A DNA stretch of 14,224 nt from Rickettsiales bacterium (lineage in GTDB: Bacteria > Pseudomonadota > Alphaproteobacteria > Rickettsiales > UBA1997): positions 1-14,224 of the forward strand of contig JAITBB010000041.1 in NCBI GenBank assembly GCA_031283795.1. The letters run 5' to 3'. The translations under genes and the position numbers were made by a program. The notes under the pieces are model-generated. The model saw nothing but the letters and a program-made list of their open reading frames with translations. It did no database searches and was not told the DNA's origin. Of this stretch, positions 6,760-14,068 are shown one piece after another. Positions within the stretch are counted from its first letter, which is position 1. Each line of letters begins with the position of its first letter.

Positions 6760-8148
6760 ATGCCAAAAAAGTCCATTTTTATTTGCCAAAACTGTGGAGC
6801 GGTGCACAGAAGGTGGAATGGACAGTGCAGTGAGTGTGGAGATTGGAATTCTATAGTCGAAGAGATAGAGGAGAGTGGGGCGACCGTGCTGCAGAGCACG
6901 AGAATCCAGAAGTCTCTGCTTAACTCCAACCCCATAGTCTTTGAAAATCTAGATGAAAAGGTCAGTGATTCCCTCCGAGTGGACACGGGGATAAAGGAAT
7001 TGAACAGAGTTCTAGGGGGTGGAGTGGTAAAAGGCTCAGCCATCCTAATAGGTGGGGATCCGGGAATAGGGAAATCCACTCTACTCCTCCAGACACTGTG
7101 CAGCATAGCGGATCAGGGTTTGTCTGCTCTATATGTTTCTGGAGAGGAGTCCGTAAATCAGATAAAGATGAGAGCTCTTCGGCTTCAGCTGGAGAGATCC
7201 AGAGTGAAGGTGGCTTCTGCCTCGTCCATCAGTGACATTATGAATGCGCTCTTGACGCAACAGCCGGAGGTTGTGGTTGTGGATTCTATACAGACAATAT
7301 TTAGTCCCGAGCTGTCCTCGGCCGCCGGCACAGTATCCCAGGTGCGCTTCTGTGGCAACGAACTGATAGGTGTGGCTAAGGCTAAAAACATAATACTATT
7401 CATAGTTAGCCACGTGAATAAGGATGGACAAATTGCCGGACCTAAGGTTCTGGAACACATGGTCGACACGGTTTTATATTTCGAGGGTGATAGAGAATAT
7501 AAGTTTCGCATACTTAGAACTATAAAAAACAGATTTGGTGCTGCTAATGAAATAGGAATCTTTGAGATGCATAGTACCGGTCTCTGCGAAATTCTAAATC
7601 CTTCCCAACTCTTTCTATCCACAAGGGAGGATCTAGTCAGTGGCTCTGTGGTCTTTGCCGGCATGGAGGGAAGTAGGCCGCTGCTGGCTGAGATACAGGC
7701 GCTTATAGCTCCGTCCTACATGCCTAGTCCCCGGAGAGCCGTTGTGGGCTGGGACCAAAATAGGTTAGCGATGATAATTGCCGTCATCGCCAGTAGATTT
7801 GGAGTTAATCTCTATGATAAGGAGGTCTATCTTAACGTGGTTGGGGGTCTAAAGATAGATGAGCCGGCCGCTGATCTGGCCGTAACGGCAGCGCTGATAT
7901 CGGCCTATAGAGACGTGGCCATAGCAAGGGATTCAATTTTCATGGGTGAGGTTGGACTTTCGGGAGAGGTGAGAATGGTTTCTCAAGTTGACTACAGAAT
8001 CAAGGAGGCTGAGAAACTCGGCTTTCGAAGGGCCATTGTCCCAGGCGATATAGACAAATCAAAAACATTTAGACGAGATCACTACGCTCTGGATATTGTC
8101 ACTGTGAAGCACGTCAGGGATCTGGGAGCTCTAATCAGATCTAATTAG
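6760..8148 (+). CDS. radA: DNA repair protein RadA
   Basis: A RecA-like ATPase and DnaB-type helicase that helps branch migration and the processing of recombination intermediates. Its 462 residues are the normal length. The N-terminal zinc finger has Cys9, Cys12, Cys23 and Cys26 (CQNC...CSEC). Walker A GGDPGIGKST is at about 98-107, Walker B VVVVDSIQTI at about 171-180 and the RadA-specific KNRFG at 256-260. The last 185 or so residues form the Lon-protease-like domain, ending with the family's SGEVRMVSQVDYRIKEAEKLGF and AIVPG stretches. The ATG at 6760 gives the expected N-terminus MPKKSIFICQNCG. The gene begins 23 nt after the unknown membrane protein gene and is likely in its transcript, although nothing links the functions. 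It converges with tyrS, with only 23 nt between the stops. Confidence 0.96.
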   Translation: MPKKSIFICQNCGAVHRRWNGQCSECGDWNSIVEEIEESGATVLQSTRIQKSLLNSNPIVFENLDEKVSDSLRVDTGIKELNRVLGGGVVKGSAILIGGDPGIGKSTLLLQTLCSIADQGLSALYVSGEESVNQIKMRALRLQLERSRVKVASASSISDIMNALLTQQPEVVVVDSIQTIFSPELSSAAGTVSQVRFCGNELIGVAKAKNIILFIVSHVNKDGQIAGPKVLEHMVDTVLYFEGDREYKFRILRTIKNRFGAANEIGIFEMHSTGLCEILNPSQLFLSTREDLVSGSVVFAGMEGSRPLLAEIQALIAPSYMPSPRRAVVGWDQNRLAMIIAVIASRFGVNLYDKEVYLNVVGGLKIDEPAADLAVTAALISAYRDVAIARDSIFMGEVGLSGEVRMVSQVDYRIKEAEKLGFRRAIVPGDIDKSKTFRRDHYALDIVTVKHVRDLGALIRSN

Positions 8149-8171
8149 ATGATAGTCTGGGACGATTGAAA

Positions 8172-9446
8172 TTATAGACTGTTACTTTCCTGTGTCACCA
8201 CTACTTTTACTATCTTTTTTCTACCAATGGATAGCCCAAACTGTCTCTGGTTTCCCGCTAGCTGAATCACATAGTCGCCATTGGTTATTTTCTCGTTGTC
8301 TATCCTGACGCCTCCACCCTCTATTAGTCTTCTAGACTCACCATTCGATTTTACGAGATCTAGTTCTCTGAGGAGAATGTAGAGTGGCACTCTATCAGAG
8401 GTTGATCTGTACTCCAGAGTGTCACTGTAATCGATGTTACCTCTCTCGAAAATCTGTTCGGATCTTTCTAGACACTCCTCAGCGATTTCCTTCCCATGGC
8501 ACATTTTTGTTGTTTCGAAGGCTAGAATTTTTTTAAGTTCGTTAATATCTCTATCTCCCATCGATTCCATTTCTTCCAGTGGCATATCCGTATATATCCT
8601 TAGAAATCTCAGAACATCAGGATCATTGACATTTCTGAAATATTGAAAATATTCGAATGGGTTGAGCATTTCCTCATTTACCCATAGAGCATTGCCCTCA
8701 CTCTTGCCAAGCTTTTTACCGTTGGAGTCAAGAAGAAGTGGTGTCGAAAGGCCGATGACCTCGGTTTTTGTACCATTTTCTACGTCGTCCTTTGCAAATT
8801 GAAGCCTACGCACAAGCTCCACACCAGCCACAACATTACCCCACTGGTCCGCGCCGCAAAGTTGCAGAGCACATCCGTATTTCTTGTAGAGGTGGTAGAA
8901 ATCATATGCCTGGAGTACCATGTAGTTGAATTCTAGAAAGCTCATATGTTCCTCCTTACTGAGTCTGAGTTTGACCGAATCAAAGGACAGCATTCTATTC
9001 ACAGATATGTGCGGACCCAGGTCTCTCAACATCTCTAGATAATTTGTATTTTTCCACCAGTCCAGATTGTCCACTAGAATAGCATCGCTTGGTCCGTCTC
9101 CGAACTCTATAAACTTTGATACTGACCTCTGTATTCCCCTTTTGTTTTTTTCTAGGGTGTCCAGATCCATCATTGGTCTACTCTTATCCTTGAGAGTCGG
9201 ATCCCCTATCTGACCAGTGGCGCATCCTACCAGCACCAGGGGTTTGTTTCCATAGCGCTGAAACAGTCTCAGAATCATAAGAGAAAACAGATGGCCAATG
9301 TGTAGAGATGGTCCCGTCGGATCCGTACCCCAGTAGGCAACCACCGGTTTCCCACTGCACAGCATTCTGTCCAGTTCATCCATATTGGTGCACTGGTTAA
9401 GGAATCCTCTCCTCTCACATTCTATCAGAAACTTTGATCTAAACAT
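8172..9446 (-). CDS. tyrS: Tyrosine--tRNA ligase
   Basis: A cytoplasmic class I aminoacyl-tRNA synthetase that charges tRNA-Tyr. From the ATG at 9446 it has 424 residues, normal for bacterial TyrS. The Rossmann fold carries the HIGH signature SLHIGHL (47-53) and, as the KMSKS loop, KKLGKSEG (244-251). AYDFYHLY and LCGADQWGN form the tyrosine and tRNA site. The C-terminal S4-like RNA-binding domain starts near residue 356 (RVPLYILLRELDL, then RRLIEGGGVRI). The frame is open 30 codons further upstream to a TTG at 9536. That extension is rejected: family members start with a sequence like MFRSKFLIECERRGF, and the extension runs through the predicted promoter. The gene is alone on its transcript, diverging from pyrG and converging on radA. 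No T-box or attenuator was seen in the short leader. Confidence 0.95.
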   Translation of the reverse strand: MFRSKFLIECERRGFLNQCTNMDELDRMLCSGKPVVAYWGTDPTGPSLHIGHLFSLMILRLFQRYGNKPLVLVGCATGQIGDPTLKDKSRPMMDLDTLEKNKRGIQRSVSKFIEFGDGPSDAILVDNLDWWKNTNYLEMLRDLGPHISVNRMLSFDSVKLRLSKEEHMSFLEFNYMVLQAYDFYHLYKKYGCALQLCGADQWGNVVAGVELVRRLQFAKDDVENGTKTEVIGLSTPLLLDSNGKKLGKSEGNALWVNEEMLNPFEYFQYFRNVNDPDVLRFLRIYTDMPLEEMESMGDRDINELKKILAFETTKMCHGKEIAEECLERSEQIFERGNIDYSDTLEYRSTSDRVPLYILLRELDLVKSNGESRRLIEGGGVRIDNEKITNGDYVIQLAGNQRQFGLSIGRKKIVKVVVTQESNSL

Positions 9447-9474
9447 GTCTGTACGGCTTCTATTACTACAGAGT

Positions 9475-9502
9475 AGTCTAGAGGGGCTTGGGTAATTGTA
9501 AA
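9475..9502 (-). promoter_or_regulatory. Putative promoter of tyrS
   Basis: On the minus strand, -35 TTTACA (9502-9497), a 16-nt spacer and -10 TAGACT (9480-9475), with predicted initiation near 9468, about 22 nt before the ATG. The -10 is identical to that proposed for recN. A perfect 10-bp palindrome lies immediately upstream of the -35. Confidence 0.38.
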
Positions 9503-9512
9503 GTTCTAGAAC
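9503..9512. promoter_or_regulatory. Perfect palindrome GTTCTAGAAC next to the tyrS -35
   Basis: A 10-bp fully self-complementary sequence touching the tyrS -35 on its upstream side, inside the tyrS/pyrG divergent region. The position suits an activator or operator site, but one copy of a 10-bp palindrome is weak evidence. Confidence 0.22.
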
Positions 9513-9542
9513 GATTTGGGGATTGCCCAGACGCAATGTCTA

Positions 9543-9557
9543 GCGCCGGAGTGGCGC
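9543..9557. repeat. GC-rich hairpin in the tyrS/pyrG intergenic region
   Basis: GCGCC-GGAGT-GGCGC forms a perfect 5-bp GC stem with a 5-base loop. It lies upstream of both predicted promoters rather than after a gene, and no T-run follows, so it is not a typical intrinsic terminator. Confidence 0.25.
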
Positions 9558-9581
9558 AAAATGCCTACCACTTCACGAAAA

Positions 9582-9609
9582 TCGACAAAAATTGTTGTAA
9601 AATTATTTA
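9582..9609 (+). promoter_or_regulatory. Putative promoter of pyrG
   Basis: -35 TCGACA (9582-9587), a 16-nt spacer and -10 TATTTA (9604-9609), with initiation expected near 9616 and a leader of about 24 nt. The leader is short, so CTP-sensitive attenuation by a long leader is unlikely. This is one of the weaker members of the set. Confidence 0.3.
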
Positions 9610-9639
9610 TCATCTCTATCATGATACAAACTGCATTGA

Positions 9640-11259
9640 ATGATGACCAAGTATATATTTATAACGGGCGGGGTTGTGTCCTCTCTGGGAAAGGGCATAG
9701 CTGCTGCAACCATAGGGGCCCTTCTACAGGCTAGAGGTTTCAGAGTGAGGCTCCGCAAACTAGATCCCTACCTGAATGTTGATCCCGGAACAATGAGTCC
9801 GGTGGAGCATGGGGAGGTTTTTGTGACTGATGACGGTACCGAAGGAGATCTGGATCTAGGACACTATGAGAGATTCACCGGAATCAACACGACTAGACAT
9901 GATACGACCACTACCGGCAAGATCTATGATGAGATTCTGAGGAAGGAGCGGAGGGGCGAGTTTCTGGGCAGGAATGTGCTGGTGATTCCGGATGTGACAA
10001 ATGCCATAAAGGAATTCATTCTCTACAGCAATGGTGGTGATGTTGACTTTGTGATAGTGGAGATCGGAGGCACTGTCGGAGACATAGAGGGTCTCCCGTT
10101 TTTCGAAGCAATACGACAATTAGGCTTTGAACTGGGAAAAAATAATACGTGTTTTGTCCATCTGACCTATCTGCCCTTCATAGCTGCTGCTGAGGAACTT
10201 AAGACTAAACCGACCCAGCATTCGGTAAAAACTCTGCAATCTCTGGGTATACAGCCGGACATTCTACTCTGCAGATCGGATGTTGAGATACCGGAGAAAC
10301 AACTGAAGAAACTCTCGCTGTTCTGTAATGTTAAATTAGAAAATATTATACCGGCTCCAAATGTAGGAAATATATATGAAATTCCGATGGTATACGGCAG
10401 GAATGGTCTAGATAGACAGATTTTAGAGCGTTTTGCTGTCGAGAGGAGTGAGGCAAACACATCCGTGTGGCAGCATATCCTGGATATCATGGCCAATCCA
10501 AAGAAAACGGTTAGAATAGCCCTTGTTGGAAAATATACAAACCACAAAGACTCCTACAAGTCTCTGACCGAAGCCATAAATCATGGAGGAATTGCTAATG
10601 GGGTATCTACACAGATAATCTGGGTAAATTCTAGAACCATCGGCTCCTGGGATGAGATAAAAAATAGCCTTAGAGAAGCTGATGGAATAATAGTTCCGGG
10701 AGGATTCGGAATCGATGGCATAGAGGGTAAGCTGCTGGCCATAAGATATGCTAGAGAGAACAATGTTCCATTTCTTGGCATATGTCTGGGTATGCAGCTG
10801 GCTGTAATTGAGTTTGCGAGAAATGTGCTACATATAGAGGATGCGGACTCTACGGAATTCTCACGGAATACACGAAATCCAGTGATAGCACTAATAACAG
10901 AATGGGAAAGGGATGGTAAAATAGAGATGAGAGATGAAAACTCTGATATCGGTGGAACTATGAGGCTTGGTGGCTATAATGCTCTGCTGAGGGCTGGCAG
11001 CCTAGTGAGGAAGATCTACGAATCAGACACTCTGAGGGAGAGACATAGGCATAGATATGAGGTCAATGCAAACTATGTCGAACGCTTTGAGAGAAATGGG
11101 CTGCTGTTCTCGGGAGTATCGAAGGAGGGCGGACTTTTGGAGTGTGTTGAGATTCCGGCCAATAAATTTTTTGTGGGAACCCAATTCCATCCAGAGCTAA
11201 CATCAAGGCCATTTTCTGCTGGCCCTCTATTTAGGGAGTTGGTCAAGAGCTGTCTCTAG
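9640..11259 (+). CDS. pyrG: CTP synthase
   Basis: Makes CTP from UTP, ATP and glutamine in the last step of pyrimidine nucleotide synthesis; cytoplasmic, usually tetrameric and filament-forming. It has 539 residues, normal length. The N-terminal synthetase domain begins KYIFITGGVVSSLGKG (P-loop) and continues with LRKLDPYLNVDPGTMSP, HGEVFVTDDGTEGDLDLGHYERF and VEIGGTVGDIEGLPFFEA. The C-terminal class I glutamine amidotransferase domain has the nucleophile Cys382 (FLGICLGMQLA) and the His517/Glu519 pair (FHPE). All main motifs are intact. Two ATGs are adjacent (9640 and 9643); the second gives the more usual start MTKYIFITGG, and neither has a clear Shine-Dalgarno. The gene is monocistronic, diverging from tyrS and converging with rnd. 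Confidence 0.97.
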   Translation: MMTKYIFITGGVVSSLGKGIAAATIGALLQARGFRVRLRKLDPYLNVDPGTMSPVEHGEVFVTDDGTEGDLDLGHYERFTGINTTRHDTTTTGKIYDEILRKERRGEFLGRNVLVIPDVTNAIKEFILYSNGGDVDFVIVEIGGTVGDIEGLPFFEAIRQLGFELGKNNTCFVHLTYLPFIAAAEELKTKPTQHSVKTLQSLGIQPDILLCRSDVEIPEKQLKKLSLFCNVKLENIIPAPNVGNIYEIPMVYGRNGLDRQILERFAVERSEANTSVWQHILDIMANPKKTVRIALVGKYTNHKDSYKSLTEAINHGGIANGVSTQIIWVNSRTIGSWDEIKNSLREADGIIVPGGFGIDGIEGKLLAIRYARENNVPFLGICLGMQLAVIEFARNVLHIEDADSTEFSRNTRNPVIALITEWERDGKIEMRDENSDIGGTMRLGGYNALLRAGSLVRKIYESDTLRERHRHRYEVNANYVERFERNGLLFSGVSKEGGLLECVEIPANKFFVGTQFHPELTSRPFSAGPLFRELVKSCL

Positions 11260-11314
11260 ACCGATGGGCCTAGCTAGATTTTGGTTTAGGAGTTGATCAG
11301 GGGAGCACTAGCCT

Positions 11315-11932
11315 CTACTGATGACAGAAGATGTCTACGTTTATCCAGCCAAGCAGATCAAGGTCAACCCTTGTGGGAAGAAAGCTAAAGCATCTCTCAG
11401 CAAGCTCTTTTCTGTTCTCATTTTCAAGTATCGTGTTTAGTCGGTCCCTAATCCTATGTAGAAACAAGACATCGTTTGCTGCGTATTTTAACTGGTCCTC
11501 CGAGATCTCGTCGCCACCCCAGTATGAGCCCTGCTCTCTCTTTGAAATCTCTATGCCGAAGAATTCTCTGATGAGAGCCTTCAAACCATGAATGTCACTG
11601 TATGTTCTCGCTATCCTTGAGGCTATCTTTGTACAGTACACGTTACCAATACGTATGCCGAATGTTTTCTGCAGTATGGCCAGATCAAATCTGGCGTAGT
11701 GGAATATTTTCAAAATGCTTTCATCCAAAAGCAGTCTCTTCAGATTTGGCGAGTTGTAGGTACTCTTCTTATCAAAGTGTACGATGTAAACTTCACCACT
11801 ACCAAAATACACCTGCACCAAACAGAGCCGATCTCTGAAATTGTTTAGTCCAAGGGCCTCCGTGTCTATGGCTACCTCTGACCCAAATCTGATGTCATCG
11901 GGTAGGTCATCTCTATACAGCCTATAGGTCAT
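11315..11932 (-). CDS. rnd: Ribonuclease D, short exonuclease-only form
   Basis: A DEDDy-type 3'-5' exoribonuclease that trims the 3' ends of tRNA precursors and other small RNAs. From the ATG at 11932 it has 205 residues. All catalytic positions are present: Asp23 and Glu25 (AIDTEALGL), Asp83 (FHYARFDLAIL), and Tyr150 with Asp154 (YAANDVLFL). The HRDC domains of the E. coli-type enzyme are missing, as in many alphaproteobacterial short forms, so this is not a truncation. Upstream in-frame ATGs at 11965 and 11950 exist. They are disfavoured because a good promoter (-35 11982-11977, -10 11960-11955) would then overlap the coding start, and because MTYRLYRDDLPDD fits the family N-terminus. No clear Shine-Dalgarno precedes any of the three. 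The gene lies downstream of the GTA pair on the same strand but probably has its own transcript. Confidence 0.88.
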   Translation of the reverse strand: MTYRLYRDDLPDDIRFGSEVAIDTEALGLNNFRDRLCLVQVYFGSGEVYIVHFDKKSTYNSPNLKRLLLDESILKIFHYARFDLAILQKTFGIRIGNVYCTKIASRIARTYSDIHGLKALIREFFGIEISKREQGSYWGGDEISEDQLKYAANDVLFLHRIRDRLNTILENENRKELAERCFSFLPTRVDLDLLGWINVDIFCHQ

Positions 11933-11947
11933 ATTCAATGATAAATT

Positions 11948-11966
11948 CATGCGTATGCTACGCATG
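11948..11966. repeat. Perfect 8-bp inverted repeat over the rnd -10 region
   Basis: CATGCGTA-TGC-TACGCATG: two fully complementary 8-base arms around a 3-base centre. It covers the proposed -10 and transcription start of rnd, where a dimeric repressor could bind or where the nascent RNA could form a 5' hairpin. No other copy was noticed in the window. Confidence 0.45.
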
Positions 11967-11982
11967 GCAAAATTTAAATCAA
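11955..11982 (-). promoter_or_regulatory. Putative promoter of rnd
   Basis: On the minus strand, -35 TTGATT (11982-11977), a 16-nt spacer and -10 TAGCAT (11960-11955), with predicted initiation near 11948, about 16 nt before the preferred ATG. The -10 lies inside an 8-bp perfect inverted repeat. Confidence 0.4.
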
Positions 11983-12034
11983 GAAGAATCTGTGTTGGTG
12001 AGTTCCAGAGTGCTCATTCCTAGGCGGGATCCGA

Positions 12035-12493
12035 CTAGTCTCTAGCATATCTGTAGAAACCGACGATTTTCTCTCTCCAGTAGTCGTCTAGTCTATGTTC
12101 TACGACGGACCTGGCGCCCAGGTGACAATGTATAATACCCAGATCACTGATAAGGGCAATGTGCTCTAGACCGTTGGCAAAATTAAGGTAGGCCAGATCG
12201 CCAATGTTAGCATCTTCTCGATTGACCACCAGAAGGTGCTCATCCAGAAATTTTTTCATCTCACCAGCGTTGGGGTATCTGGAATAGGTCAGATAGTCGT
12301 AGCTTTCTATATTCTTCCCGCCGGACGAGGCCCCGATCTCTCCACCGACTCTGACCACTAGCCCTATGCAATCAACTCCTCCGGCATTTGCTGAGTTTTT
12401 TCTGATTCTACCGGTGAAGTGAAATCTTGTGCCAATCCAGCTTCGAGCCGTTCTCACTATCAGCTCCTGAGTAAACCTCTGCGATTCGTCCAT
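12035..12493 (-). CDS. NlpC/P60 family phage cell-wall peptidase (gene transfer agent g14-like)
   Basis: A 152-residue NlpC/P60 cysteine peptidase of the type encoded in alphaproteobacterial gene transfer agents and tailed-phage tail clusters, where it is thought to cut peptide cross-links of peptidoglycan during DNA entry or particle maturation. The N-terminus (VRTARSWIGTRFHF) fits the family. The catalytic Cys42 lies in GGVDCIGLVV and the His111 in LEHIALI, and a third polar residue is likely His122 in IIHCHLGARSVVEH. The dyad is intact, so it may be active. The ATG overlaps the stop of the upstream DUF2163 gene by one base (TGATG), so translation is probably coupled. This gene order is that of RcGTA g13-g14, but no g15-like host-specificity gene follows; rnd comes next. 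Confidence 0.88.
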   Translation of the reverse strand: MDESQRFTQELIVRTARSWIGTRFHFTGRIRKNSANAGGVDCIGLVVRVGGEIGASSGGKNIESYDYLTYSRYPNAGEMKKFLDEHLLVVNREDANIGDLAYLNFANGLEHIALISDLGIIHCHLGARSVVEHRLDDYWREKIVGFYRYARD

Positions 12494-13335
12494 CAGTAAA
12501 ATTTATAGACCTTTGTGGTTCTCGGTAGGTTTGGCTCTCCTCTAAAATTAATGGCATTCTGAAATTTTTCGATGCAGCTACTAAATTTCTTGTCGCAACC
12601 TGCCACCAGAGTAAACTGGTTTCCTAGCTCCATGCCATTTGCCAGAGATGTGTTGAGAACTATGTTGCCCTCGTGGGACTGTTTAATTTCCATGGAACTG
12701 CTAGCACTGGGACCATCTATGAATCTAACCAGGCCATATTTGAAATAGTCATCTTCCTTCTCCAGCACGGACTCGCTGCTAGTGTGGAACTCGATTTCAC
12801 TAGTCAGAGACGCTATAGTTCCAGAGAATGTGTAATTCTGTGCATCCAGAGAACACCTATGATCGCAGAATTCTGCCCTACAGAGGGGTGAATATATATC
12901 TCCCATCGTCTTCTCCAGAACACTGAGAACTCCTACAATGTCAAAACGTATTTTTTCTCCTTCTATTCCTATGGAGTCCACGAAGCCGCCAATGATGGTG
13001 ATTTTTCCATAGTCCAGGTGTTCCCGGTTAACCATGAATATGTCGACCGCTGCCCCATCAAATTTGCCCGAAAGAACCTCTCTCCTGTCCACATTGACAT
13101 TATCTATGATGGCGATCAGGTTGCAGTTCCCACTGGTCATGTCTGAGAATGACGTTTGCCTATCTTCCTCAAAGCCACAGCAGGATCTGTACAGGAGATC
13201 ATCCAGTCTAATGTCTTTGGGGCCTTCGGTAAATCCCAGAGTGTCGCCATTTTTTAGGGTAATTTTGAAACATTTGCTGAGATCTACCGTATGTTCTGCC
13301 AGTGATCGTGCCAGGTCGCTGCCTATGCTTTTCAT
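12493..13335 (-). CDS. DUF2163 protein, gene transfer agent g13-like tail component
   Basis: A 280-residue homologue of the DUF2163 protein of alphaproteobacterial gene transfer agents and related phages, part of the distal tail/baseplate. Recognisable stretches are the N-terminal LGFTEGPKDIRLDDLLY (33-49), KFDGAAVDIFMVN (91-103), a cysteine cluster with LCRAEFCDHRC (151-161), YFKYGLVRFIDG (197-208) and the family signature AGCDKKFSSC...NFRGEPNLP (246-271). In R. capsulatus GTA, g12 precedes and g15 follows the g13-g14 pair; here neither is present. Upstream is instead an unrelated 208-residue protein. No frameshift or stop interrupts the gene, and its codon use resembles its neighbours, so it looks maintained rather than decaying. 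The ATG is the natural start but has no strong Shine-Dalgarno. No convincing promoter was found in the 102-nt gap before it. Confidence 0.87.
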   Translation of the reverse strand: MKSIGSDLARSLAEHTVDLSKCFKITLKNGDTLGFTEGPKDIRLDDLLYRSCCGFEEDRQTSFSDMTSGNCNLIAIIDNVNVDRREVLSGKFDGAAVDIFMVNREHLDYGKITIIGGFVDSIGIEGEKIRFDIVGVLSVLEKTMGDIYSPLCRAEFCDHRCSLDAQNYTFSGTIASLTSEIEFHTSSESVLEKEDDYFKYGLVRFIDGPSASSSMEIKQSHEGNIVLNTSLANGMELGNQFTLVAGCDKKFSSCIEKFQNAINFRGEPNLPRTTKVYKFY

Positions 13336-13437
13336 CTAAAATTCATAAACCTATGGTCTAGATAAACACAACACTATGCTCCGTGGGAGTACACTCATTA
13401 GGAATGCAATAGAATTAATTCATCGGGGCGCTGGAGA

Positions 13438-14064
13438 CTACTCTCTGCAGCAGTTTATGGTCTTTGTGATGAAATCCTTCAGAATTGTCCCGAAACCCTT
13501 CCTGCTCTTCTTCCCATTTGGGGACTCACCAGTCTGGTCGGTATCATGTTCAGTGCCACTGGATGTGATCTCTTCGGGGACACCATTTAAACTTCTGTCC
13601 AGGTTCTCTGCGGTGCCTTTGTCCACCTTTTCCACCAGTTCCCTTGTCGTCCCCTCATCGGTCACGTCCAGATTCAGCCCCCAGAATAGGCAGTACAGAT
13701 CATAGGCCTTTTCGAAAAAGTCATAGGCCTCTGTCCTATTCCCGGAATGCAACAGTTTAGTGCCCACCTCACTGAGTCTCATGGAGCTGGCCAGAAGGTG
13801 TTTGGAGATACACCAGACTTCTCCTCTGTAGGTTTTTATGATCTTTCCTAGAAGTTCTTTCCTACACTCTCTTATTTCCTCTATCATATCATAGAAATGA
13901 CTATCATGAGTTTTCGCTCCACTGAAGAAGAGATGCTCCTCTATGCTGATCAGGTTCATTATCGCTATTGACAGATCCTCATCACCAGAAACGTCCAGTT
14001 TGTTAGTTTTTTTAGCGGCTTCGATTTTTTCTATGAAGTCACCGAGATTGTCTATTATTTTCAT
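13438..14064 (-). CDS. Unrecognised 208-residue helical protein with a WCISKH motif
   Basis: No function can be named. Residues 25-132 look like a compact all-helical domain with family-like conserved-looking stretches: LSIAIMNLISIEEHLFF (31-47), YRGEVWCISKHLLASSMRL (79-97) and EAYDFFEKAYDLYCLFWGLN (112-131). I have a vague recollection of similar domains in uncharacterised proteins of other bacteria, including candidate-phylum genomes, but cannot confirm it. Residues 133-183 are acidic, Ser/Thr/Gly-rich and probably disordered. The last 25 residues are basic and amphipathic (KKSRKGFG at 185-192) and end in a Cys-Cys pair three residues from the C-terminus, which could mark a membrane or partner contact. 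No signal peptide or membrane helix is present, so it is likely cytoplasmic. The ATG lies four bases after the stop of the small membrane protein gene upstream, suggesting one operon. The GTA pair begins about 100 nt downstream. Confidence 0.72.
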   Translation of the reverse strand: MKIIDNLGDFIEKIEAAKKTNKLDVSGDEDLSIAIMNLISIEEHLFFSGAKTHDSHFYDMIEEIRECRKELLGKIIKTYRGEVWCISKHLLASSMRLSEVGTKLLHSGNRTEAYDFFEKAYDLYCLFWGLNLDVTDEGTTRELVEKVDKGTAENLDRSLNGVPEEITSSGTEHDTDQTGESPNGKKSRKGFGTILKDFITKTINCCRE

Positions 14065-14068
14065 GGTT

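Noticed and set aside
1930..8166. Near-identical 13-mers AGTCTGGGAC(A/G)AT at 1930-1942 and 8154-8166, both just beyond gene stops
   Set aside because: Only two copies, with no associated hairpin plus T-run; too short to call a repeat family or terminator.
8149..8171. Possible bidirectional terminator between radA and tyrS (AGTCT/AGACT arms)
   Set aside because: The stem is five base pairs with a 17-base loop and no clear T-run on either strand.
9447..9536. Thirty-codon N-terminal extension of tyrS from a TTG start
   Set aside because: It does not match TyrS N-termini and runs through the predicted tyrS promoter; the ATG at 9446 fits the family.
11933..11965. Upstream ATG starts of rnd at 11965 and 11950
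   Set aside because: They overlap the predicted -10 and transcription start; the ATG at 11932 gives the usual RNase D beginning.
13376..13705. Plus-strand 109-codon frame opposite the 208-residue protein
   Set aside because: The translation is phenylalanine/serine-rich with no domain character and is antisense to the better supported minus-strand gene.
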